A stretch of 64,000 nucleotides of DNA from Streblospio benedicti (taxonomy: Eukaryota > Annelida > Polychaeta > Spionida > Spionidae): the NCBI GenBank assembly GCA_019095985.1, contig CM032660.1, forward strand, positions 53,573,206 through 53,637,205, in the 5' to 3' direction. This document shows, piece after piece, positions 14,066 through 23,300 of the stretch; the first letter of the stretch is position 1; every line of letters starts with the position of its first letter. Made by a program: the position numbers and the translations under genes. The notes under the pieces were generated by a model. That model did not search any database. It saw only the letters and a list, made by a program, of their open reading frames with translations, and was not told the origin of the DNA.

Positions 14066-14246
14066 CTGTGGCTACCGTTTTTCCACCATTTAATTGAAAT
14101 TCAAAATTCAAATTCAAAAGTTAAGTTAAACTTAGTTTTTTCTCCTGAAGAGGTCTTCATATAATACAAAACTATTTGAAACTCAGTTTAGCTTAACTTT
14201 TGAATTTTGAATTCCAATTAAATGGTGGAAAAGATGGTAGCCACAG
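14066..14246. repeat. Nested inverted repeat (MITE-like)
   Basis: Arms of about 70 bp. The left begins CTGTGGCTACC and runs through ttccaccatttaattgaa to aagttaagttaaac. The right is its complement, ending GGTAGCCACAG. A central loop of about 40 bp separates them. It sits just inside the right arm of the larger element, so it probably inserted later. Confidence 0.75.
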
Positions 14247-14742
14247 TACTACAAAAAATAGTTCAAAAGTAACGAATTCTCATTGAGAGACAGCCATCTT
14301 GGATCTGTGACCTCAAATCATGAAAACATAATTGGAATGAACTGCTGGTCTAAAAACTATTGAGAAAATGGTATTACATGCTATTTTACGTTAAATAGCT
14401 CAGAAGTTATGATTTCTCTTTGAATGGCTGCCATCCTAGCGGCCATTTTGGATCTGTGACTTCAGATCATAAAAACAACTTCAGAAATGAACTGCTGATG
14501 TAAAAGACTATTAAAAAAGTGGTATTACTTGCTATTTTGTGTCTAATAGTTCAAAAATTATGATTTCTAATTGTGTGGTAGCCATCTTGGACGCCATCTT
14601 GAATTTCTCAAAAGCCTCAAGGATACATGCTTGATATCCGCCAGATATGCAATAATGAGGTCCCAAGGATGTAAAATCAATCATAAATAAAACTTTATCG
14701 ACCGAGGCACGGTTAGGCTAAATTATCTGCTTTGGCACCCTG

Positions 14743-15419
14743 ACCAGTATGTAAGTTTATTAACATCCAATGGAAAGTATATGCTAAATTATGATTAACA
14801 ACAACAGAACAGAACAGTAGCAATAGAAAATAAGCGTACACTAATAAGCATGCATTATAATTATGGTTAAAAGTAAGAGTTATACAGATATGGTGTTACA
14901 TCGATAATCTAACAGTGTATATTTTGTTACCCGGTAATGAATACACATGAGTAAAATCGTTAAACAACACAAAAATCCACAAATAAAAGCAGGTAATTCA
15001 TTCCCATTAAATTAAAAAAAAACCGCAACAAATCCTTATTTATTTTGTTCTGGTTATTGATGTTTTTACCCGTCAAGCTAATCTATACTAAACATAATCA
15101 GATGAACTATTTACAACATTTCTTAATAAATTTAATTTGGTTTATAATCTTAATTCAAACCTCTGTATCATAAATTTTTTATCATTCATGATGTTATTTA
15201 CAATTCTTTTCCTATGGTTGCCTTCCAGGAATTATACCATAGCCAATCATCATTTTTTACCAATATTGTACCTCGACACATTTATGATTTGCGCTACAGG
15301 ACTTTTACCAATACTCAGTCTTCTTTACAATTGCCAATAAAACCTTTTCAAGAAAATGGAATTCTATAGACACTGAGAAATCAATAATTTTATATCTGTC
15401 CACTGTGTCACATACAGTC
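14743..15419. other. AT-rich spacer
   Basis: No gene. Downstream (3') flank of the minus-strand ORF at 15420-16793. No clear poly(A) signal can be assigned with confidence. Confidence 0.45.
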
Positions 15420-16793
15420 CTATGCCCCACATGGTGGTGGCCACCACTCAGGGCACAGACCCTTGTACTGCGCAAACTGACCCACTTCTACAAACAGCTC
15501 GTACAGAGGACGGAAGCAATCGGAGAGTAGACTTAGTACATGGTTATTCATAGAGTGGAATCCGTGTAATATGTTGATACCATGATACTCATCATTGCCC
15601 ACCATTGATACCTTGTCTAAGGCAGTGGAGAGTTTGCTGAAGAGAGCTGTGACGTGAGCCGGTGAAGACGTGTGGCACAGTGCCGCCTGAAGACTGCGGC
15701 CAAACCCCAGTGGGAAAGATGGGATACTGGATGAAGCTGGTTGTAGTCGCTGGTAGATCCCCTGTAATCTCAATTGTGCTTGATTTGTTTTCTTGTAAGA
15801 ATCTGACCACGACCATATGACGTCCCAGACCTGACCTGAATCCTGCTTGCTGATATCACTTGCCAGGTTGTAAATCTCAATGATGAGACTCATGTTTCTG
15901 CTGGCACTGCTTGGTTGGGGACATCCAGATGTGACTCGGTCCCAGCAGGAGTTTAGCTCTGCTATGTTCTTGGTAAATGGTGGCATGATGCTTTGAAAGA
16001 CTGAGTAAGGAGGAAGTCTTGTGTGGAACATAATGAGGCAAGTGGCTCCCTCTATGTAAATATTGTGTTCATGACATTGTGATAGATCAGACTTCTTCTG
16101 GTAACTGAGCCACTTATCTAGCTGTGAGATCCTCATTACTTGCTCTAGAGGGTCTTCATACTTTGTGCAGAGGCTCATGGTCCAGTTATACAGACCGACA
16201 GTGTGTCTGTCATATGCACCCCCAACATTATACAGCTCACGGGATATGTTCTTGACAATCACACAGTACCTGCTCATTATGTTGTCGGCGATGTATGTCT
16301 CATACTTATCCCAATCACACCACCAGGCACTGAGTGCCTTGTACACGGGGTCATGAGGGTCGCTGTACTGATGGTTCATCTGCCATTGACTCAGCCCAAC
16401 AGCACCAGTGTACATCAGGATAGCGTGTGCTAACACAGTTCTCCATCGGCCAAGGTAGATCTGTGGTGAATAATCCTCGTGTGTTAGCATGATGGTAGAC
16501 AGATATGGACACTGGCGATACTTTCGGTACATGTCTTCCATTTTGATGAATGGTTCATGGGGTCCGTGGTGTGTCGTGTTGTATGTGCACCAGAAATCTG
16601 CTATCATCTCCTCCTCATGTTGATATGCTTTTGCGATGACCTCCTCTACTCTTGGATATGCCTTTTTCACTCTGTTCTTACACAGCTTCAGTTTGTGTCT
16701 GGATTTACACACAGCATGGTATGCAAGAAGGTTATCAGTAAATAGACGCTCAAACTCATCATAACAGCTAGTACACGTATTCCTTGGCACCAT
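15420..16793 (-). CDS. Uncharacterised 457-residue protein (orphan ORF)
   Basis: An uninterrupted 457-codon frame, by far the longest in the window, with balanced composition (rich in Trp, Tyr, Cys and His) as in a real protein. I do not recognise the family. Visible features: an N-terminal Cys pair CTSC, a basic Lys-rich stretch near residues 30-45, a Trp-rich middle (SAWWCDWDKYETY near residue 160), N-glycosylation-type sequons (NTT, NIS, NWT, NMS) and a Pro/Trp-rich end PEWWPPPCGA. I see no obvious signal peptide or membrane helix. The ATG is directly preceded by TTTTAG on the coding strand. This could be an in-frame stop before a true start or a splice acceptor, so the ORF may be the last exon of a longer gene. 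Base composition is higher in G+C than the flanks. Transposon ORF or lineage-specific host gene are both open. Confidence 0.6.
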   Translation of the reverse strand: MVPRNTCTSCYDEFERLFTDNLLAYHAVCKSRHKLKLCKNRVKKAYPRVEEVIAKAYQHEEEMIADFWCTYNTTHHGPHEPFIKMEDMYRKYRQCPYLSTIMLTHEDYSPQIYLGRWRTVLAHAILMYTGAVGLSQWQMNHQYSDPHDPVYKALSAWWCDWDKYETYIADNIMSRYCVIVKNISRELYNVGGAYDRHTVGLYNWTMSLCTKYEDPLEQVMRISQLDKWLSYQKKSDLSQCHEHNIYIEGATCLIMFHTRLPPYSVFQSIMPPFTKNIAELNSCWDRVTSGCPQPSSASRNMSLIIEIYNLASDISKQDSGQVWDVIWSWSDSYKKTNQAQLRLQGIYQRLQPASSSIPSFPLGFGRSLQAALCHTSSPAHVTALFSKLSTALDKVSMVGNDEYHGINILHGFHSMNNHVLSLLSDCFRPLYELFVEVGQFAQYKGLCPEWWPPPCGA

Positions 16794-17235
16794 CTAAAAC
16801 GCTTCTCTTGTGCATCATCATGTGCGTCACACTGAACCTGCCAATATCTCTACAATCCACATGAAACACACACACTGAGAGTATTATCATGTTTACAAGA
16901 ATCGCCATTTGGAGGTATTTGAGTGACAAGTTTGAATGCTATATTATATCCAAACCGGCCGTAACCAAATAATGTTACTTTTGTCCTGTTTGAACTGGTC
17001 TATCTTCCTTCCTCTTTATGTGCATTGTTATATAAAAGGCATTTTCCGCTTGATGATCCAACACTAGAAAACATGCAGCATAATACTTGAGTAGCATATT
17101 GATTATGTATGGAGCGAATGTACAGTAAAACTTCTGTATCTTGATATTGCTTCTCGGGAATTTTCTGTTATCTGGAGGTTAGTTTCATTTCCTCCCAAGC
17201 ATATTATGTAAGACACCGGTAAGGTAATTTTAGGG
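16794..17235. other. Upstream flank of the orphan ORF, with a dispersed repeat
   Basis: No exon could be defined. The block at about 17120-17235 (tgatattgcttctc ... gtttcatttcctcc ... aggtaattttagggtgg) recurs at about 30690-30815 in the same orientation, so it is a dispersed repeat. It abuts the foldback element that follows. Confidence 0.55.
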
Positions 17236-18529
17236 TGGTGGTAGTCTTTCAAAAGACCTTATATATAATAGTTGTTTCCTCTATTATTACAAAAACGCTC
17301 ATGTAAACTATATATCAAGTGCAAAGAAGAAGAGCAAGTGCAATTGTGACAGCCTCAAGCTCTAATAGATATAAGATCTTTTACAAAACCCTGGGAATCC
17401 CACCGATATTAAATATACAGCCTCAAACATCTGTTATAGCCTTTAAAACCAGAGTATTCAGTAGCAGCAGATGTAGAAGCAGCAGCATTCACCAGGTAAG
17501 GATTGGCCAAGACATTAAGTATGTCATCTTGATCAATGAAAAGCCCCCCAGTGAGGTAGCCTATCTCAAGGCCTTTAAATGATCTGACATGAAGGCCTAT
17601 TCTAAAAGCCTCTGTATTACGTCAATTTTGCAGTGTTTTGCTAAAGTGACGTCATTTACTAAAAGCACATGGCTTCTATTTTAGAAACAGCAGTCCAGCT
17701 GTAGTTGGGTATTTTCCCATTTAAGCACGTGGTACTGTTTATTTGTAATGTGGTTCTGGTTCATTGATTCACAAATAAGCCAGCCCCAGTTAGTAACGGG
17801 ACGTTTTAGCATGTGGTACTGTTTATTTATATGAAGTTGTTTTGTAATATTTTGTTTACTTGATAGTCTATTGTTATCTGATCATGGATAATGAAGCAAC
17901 TAGACATAGCTTGCAAAAGATTGGATATGAACATATTCAAATAGTTTTACTTTATCAAATGATTTTAAGATTTTTAAGATTTCTTTTTCACACAACAAGC
18001 ACTTATAGTAGGTAGGAGGTTGACGTCTGACATCCTTATTTGTATTTATTGGTGTACTGTAGTTAACTTTTGGGGGACTATTATTTGGAGGTGTATCCAT
18101 TTTGGTAAAAAGAAACTAAGTCATACATGTACAAGTAACCACAGGGCATTTCAAAGACCTTGGCCGTTATATATTGTATCAGTATACAACCACCCTCGAT
18201 CACTGGTCCTGTGAAGTAACTGAGAAACACCAGGATTACATACTTAATATCTTGGCTGACCCGTACCTGATCACCCATGCATACGTGTTCTGCTGCTTCT
18301 GCATCTGTTGCTAGTGATTACTTTGGTTTTCAAGGCTATAACAGGGTAGGATGTTTGAGGCTGCATATTTAATATCAGTGGAATTCCTAAGGTTCCTAGG
18401 GTGTAAAAGACCTTATATCTATTAGAGCTAGAGGCTGTCACAATTGTACTTGCTCGTTGACACGAGTGGTTTATGTAATAATATAAATAAAAACTAATAG
18501 ATATAAGGTCTTTTGAAAGACTACCAGTG
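17236..18529. mobile_element. 1.3-kb foldback element
   Basis: Inverted ends: GGTAGTCTTTCAAAAGACC at the left, with its complement ending at about 18525. Long arms (about 17236-17560 and 18150-18529) share inverted blocks including acagcctcaa/ctaatagatataag and ctgctgcttctgcatctg. The middle (about 17560-18150) has no recognisable gene. Arms differ at many positions, so it is older than the palindromic MITEs elsewhere in the window. Confidence 0.7.
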
Positions 18530-18599
18530 AGGGCAAACCCGTGTTTTATACCTGGAAAAACACTGGAATGCCACTGTTCCGGTGTTTTATACACTGGCT

Positions 18600-18652
18600 T
18601 CCTTCCGCCCGTCCTTCCTTCCGGCTCCGGTCCGGCTCCGGCCCGTCGTAAA
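18600..18652. repeat. GC-rich simple repeat
   Basis: Degenerate repeats of CCTTCC and GGCTCCGGTCC. Low complexity, non-coding. Confidence 0.6.
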
Positions 18653-18717
18653 AACCTCCAGATTGCTTTCCGGGTGATACCCGCGAACCCGGGGGGTTAG
18701 TGTGCAGTGTGTTTCAT

Positions 18718-19094
18718 GAAGCCAGGGCTGAACGCTAGCTAGTGCCCTGGTGTCCTGGGCACATAAAATCTAAGTCAGGGCACATCAAATCTTGGACTCC
18801 TGTGCCCTGATGGGCACACCATAAAAAGTACCAGTTATTATATAAGCTAAACTGGACCATCATATCCACAATGTTGTATTCTCTATGGTGAAACATACAA
18901 TGTATAAATGAAGTTTTCATATTGATCTGATAGTTGAATATTTTTTTGTTTTTATTTATTTTTTTTATTTTGCCGTCTGCTGTTTAGCTAAAAAATTTAA
19001 GGGCACATAAAATGAGATCAGGGCACATGGATTTGGACTATCATGTGCCCTGCTGGGCACGCGAAAATAAAAGTTAGTGTTAAGCCCTGGAAGC
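18718..19094. mobile_element. MITE with CAGGGCT ends and nested inverted repeats
   Basis: The element spans 18723-19089. The left end is CAGGGCTGAACGCTA and the right end, inverted, is CAGGGCTTAACACTA. Inside each end are inverted blocks around GTGCCCTG and GGGCAC. A direct repeat GAAGC at 18718-18722 and 19090-19094 is the likely target duplication. CAGGG starts are common in hAT-type elements, but a 5-bp duplication is short for that group, so superfamily is uncertain. The short minus-strand ORF inside is an artefact. Confidence 0.72.
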
Positions 19095-19986
19095 AGTCAA
19101 CCAGTATGTTAATTATCTTTTGTTTAAGTTTATTTTCCTTTAATACTTCAAACGTTTTATTAAAAGTTACACATATATACATCTATTACATTTTATTTGT
19201 GTGTGTTTATTATAGTGCTGAATTCGTATGTAAGATATTGTCAAATATACATAATGCATATCAATAATAGAGGTTTTGCTATCCTTTAAATGACTTTAAA
19301 ACAGTAAAAGCCATGCATTGATCAAAAGCTGGTATATTACCGTATATATAGCCATCCCACAACAGATAGCATATACATGTATACTGTAGAATGATTTAAC
19401 ATTGGCATTTCCTTTTCAAATACTGTCTGATAAAGTAGAAGCTACGGATCAACATCCAGTAAGTATGTACTTGTTATTAGTCACATTAATAATAAACACT
19501 TATCATATGTAAAAAAAATCGTCCATGACATTCACATAATGCCAATCATTAATAAACCACACGTACTTTGAAAGTGTAACCCCAGAGTGTACCATTTGAT
19601 GTGTCAAGTATTGATTTAAATAGTCAAAAAATGTGTTTTCTCCAAGTTTGCTTGTGGATTCAATTTTGAAACTCGATGAAGTGGTACAGTGGTGCCTCTC
19701 CAAGCGGACAGCCCCCTTTAGGGTCTCACTATACCATATGTATCATATATACAGTGAACTTCTCTTTTAAGTACACCTGTCATTTTACAATATCCACTTC
19801 TATCTCTCCCTATATAACATCCATTCAGTGAACCGCTCCTTTATGGACACCTGTCATATGTGGACACTTTTCACTGCCGACACGCTTGAAATCTTTCTTT
19901 CTCTATGTATCATATACACGCCAAACTCCATGAAAGACACCTGTTTTATGTGGACACGTGTCCACGTGCATCCACTGTACTTTCCA
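19095..19986. other. Spacer with fragments of a MITE family
   Basis: No gene. The span from about 19680 to 19960 has repeated tacagtgaac/cagtgaacc starts followed by cacctgtcat and ggacac words. This suggests overlapping pieces of a short inverted-repeat family like the ACAGTAGAAC elements at 20455 and 26603. The pieces are too decayed to bound. Confidence 0.4.
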
Positions 19987-20230
19987 TGCTTCTGTGGCGG
20001 AGTGGAGAGGGAGTTGGACTCGTATCCAGAAGGTCGTGGGTCCAATCCCCGGTCGGGTCTGATGGTGAGTGTTGGGCAAACTCATCCCTAAATGGTTTCA
20101 CACATCTCCGTCACACCTACACGTTCGTTATTTTAATAGGTACGAGTCATTGGATTAAAGAGTGAATGAGTGATTGTGTGAGTGATAAGCATTGTGCGTT
20201 AAACGTGCTGCATATACAAGTATGTGAGGA
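19987..20230 (+). mobile_element. tRNA-derived SINE
   Basis: A-box-like TGGCGGAGTGGA (about 19995) and B-box-like GGGTCCAATCC (about 20038) are spaced as in a tRNA head (pol III promoter). After them comes a family-specific body containing gtgttgggcaaac. A related copy lies inverted at 20600-20790. The head does not fold as an intact tRNA gene, and the body extends well past 73 nt, hence a SINE and not a tRNA. Confidence 0.75.
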
Positions 20231-20358
20231 ATGATCAATCAGTGGTCAATAGGTGTGAAAATGACCCGGTGTAAAATGTAAAGTCGGAGGACCAAGATAC
20301 TTACATCATCATGACTATAAACCACCACATTTACATTGACTTTGCAGGCGGCTCAAGC

Positions 20359-23300
20359 ATGAAGAGAATCTGTGTGGTTGGGGCGGGAGTGATCGGTACC
20401 TCCACGGCGTGGGTACTGTTACAGCAACTGCAGGGGAAGGTCAGTGTAGAATGAACTACAGCGGAACCTCCAATTAAGACCAACTCTATAATAAGACCAC
20501 TTTTCTTGGTCCTAATACTTCAAAATGATTCTGATGGGAACTTCCATATAAAGACGTTCTATTGTACGAACACTAGATCAGTACGGGCGTAGACTTTTCT
20601 TTACCATGGTGAGGCAACATACAGTTATATGCATAAGTAGATCCAAGAGGGTCGCACGGGGATGGGGTTTGAGCAGTGTACAACCTGTTAGAGGTAGGTT
20701 TGCCCAACACCCTCCAGCAGACCCAACCTGGAATTGAACCCAAGGCCTTCTGATCACGAGTCCAACTGCCTATGCATTCGGCCAAGAAAACACTAATACG
20801 ATTGACCAATAAAATGACTATGATCTCTTTATAATCTGGTTATTGAATAATGAATATCGTGTAACGTGTATTATAGATTTTTTTTCTGCATTATTGTATG
20901 CTGCCTGCAAAAACAGTTTTAAATGGACTGTAAACATAAATGTATTTGTGCATTGCAGTACGACCGTGGTTGTGCTTATTACATGTAATAATGTTCTGCC
21001 ATTTATGTTGAGGATGTGTCCATAAGGCGAAATATATTCAATAAATCTTTGACTTAAAATAATGTCTAAGATAGACATGGTTACCTTGGGGAGCGTTCAT
21101 TGTTTATGGGAAGGGGGAGAGTATTTTCTGAATATTTCTGTAGAAAGTCGGAGACCCCCCATCTTTTTCATCTACAAAGTTGATAGCCTGCTCTCGATTT
21201 CCATGTACAAAGTTGGCGGCACCGCCTTAATTTCTTCCGTCCCCTTCCTCATAAATAATGAACGGTCCCTTAACCCTCTGCTGCAGGTGTCCGTGACCCT
21301 GGTGGCAGAGACCCTGAGTCCGGACACCACCAGTGACGTGGCAGCTGGGCGCATCCTACCGCATGCACTCGGGGACACACCGCCAGACACCGTCAGGTGA
21401 ACAAGGGGCACGCGCACGGAGCTCCAGCTGATCTTGTGCGTATGCACCGTACCATGGCTTATGAATGTAATTACCAACTATAGGCGTATCCGGGAGAAGG
21501 TGCACACCCCCTTTCCACAAAAATATTTCAACTGTCCACACATATTTCCTCATTTGATTTTACGCTCTTTGCTTTATTTTTACAGTAGAAATAGACCAAA
21601 AAGAATAGAATCAAATGAGACCAAAAGCTACATACCGAATCACGAGAATCTTATAAACATATTTTCTGCATCACTTAATTTCATTTTTATATCTAGATTA
21701 ACATTTAAAGAGTGAGATACGCATAATTCAATATGGCTTCCAAGATGGCTACCCAAATTAAGATTATTTGTAAATTGGTCCATACTTTACATGTAGATGT
21801 GTGTAATATATCGAACTATGTGTTTTCCAGGCCACCAAACTCATTTATGATATCATGTTTTTGATGGTGTTGAAACTATTGCATTAATACTATTTATAAG
21901 CTGGTATACAACTATGGCACCCAATGAATTGAATAGACTACAGGCAAAGTAAATAAATCAGCAATTTTACATGCAATATTATTTATATGATACACTGTAC
22001 ATAATGTTACTAACTCACAGAATCAAAAAGCTGATTATTACTTTATATATCAACTTCATCATCCATTATCACTAACAATTATTTCCAAAGAATTCAATAT
22101 GGCCACCAAGATGGCCGCCAAAATAGAATTAATCATAATTTTGTTCTTAGTTTACATCAAAATGTATGTAATACATCGAAATATATGCTTTTGTGGACAC
22201 TGAATTAGTGTTACTATAATTTGATGACGATACATAGTTGATAGTTCCACATGACATCCAAATCGCCCCTCTCCAGGAGGTGGACCGTGGCCACGATGAG
22301 GCACCTGCTCGGCATTCACGGCTCGGCAGCAGCGCGGGCAGCCGGAGTTGCCATCATCTCCGGCTACGAGATGTCCAGCTCACCGGACAAGGTGACCAAC
22401 TCATATCTATAAGAACTATCTAACTAGACGCTGTCGCAATTCTCACTGCGTGATGCTCTTGTAAGACACGTATGAGACTATAAAAGAAGTTTGGAAGACT
22501 GGAAGACTTTCATAAAGTTCGTAGGCAGATGTAGGTGTGGTAGTGCACAAGGGGCGCGTACAATTGCACATACGAAACCCGTGACATCTATTATAGAGTA
22601 TGTGACACCCTTTTCCAAAAACCTGGATCTGCCAGGGAAGTTTCAGTTGGCTACTGTAAAAGCCGTCAAACGGTCATTGACGAGTACAAAGATGTACATC
22701 TTCTTGGCTCTTATAATATGTTTAAAATAGGAAGTGGCTAGGGAGCCGACGTCGGCTCCATAGCCAACCCACTGTGGGTAGGCTAGGGAGCCGACATTAT
22801 TCGGCTCCCTAGCCTACCCTCAGTGTGTAAGCTAGGGAGCCGATGAAAATATCTATAATAGTAGTGTAACAGCTTACCACTTTAAACATATATGAAGATA
22901 AGATTTTCCTGTTATCCTATAATAAATGTTTTGGTTACAACATAGACAAATACGTTTTATGCATACATGATATTTGCATAAAACATTAAAGATGGTTATA
23001 TTGAGAGGCTAAATTGAGTATGCCTAATAAATTTATTTGAATTAAATTGTACTTTGTACATATGTATATGTCAGAAGTATTGATATCTTTGAATTAAAGC
23101 ACTAAGCATACATTTTTGTGTATTAGCTTACCCCTTTAATAAGAAATATATGAAGATTATATCATCCTGTTATCCTATATTGAATGATTATATTATCCTG
23201 TTATTCTATATTGAATGATTTCAGTTTCATCATATTAGTTATATGTATGTATTATGTGATATTTGCGTAAAACTATGATTTTCACAATAGTTACTGATAA

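Larger units (their letters stand above)
11868..14742. mobile_element. 2.9-kb long-inverted-repeat element with internal tandem repeats
   Basis: The ends are inverted. On the left, GTCAGGGTGCC is followed by CCTCGGTCGATAAAG and a block ending in CCAAGATGGC. The complement of the same order ends at 14742. Each arm is about 480 bp (11868-12345 and 14248-14742) and holds about two to three units of a 150-165-bp tandem repeat. Each unit begins near CAAGATGGC and contains AATCATAACTTTTGAAC and ACATCAGCAGTTC. Between the arms lie a DIRS fossil and another inverted repeat. The flanks read CAGTAATA and CAGTATGT, a poor partial match, so the target duplication is uncertain. No transposase is visible. 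It looks like a non-autonomous DNA transposon or foldback element that has been invaded or has captured sequence. Confidence 0.65.

Noticed and set aside
15592-16745. Short ORFs in other frames over the orphan gene
   Set aside because: Shadows of the 457-codon frame.
19987-20060. tRNA gene candidate
   Set aside because: A and B boxes are present, but the sequence does not close into a cloverleaf and continues into a SINE body with a second copy nearby.
21172-21477. Minus-strand 101-codon ORF
   Set aside because: Antisense of oxidase exon 2 and its flanks.
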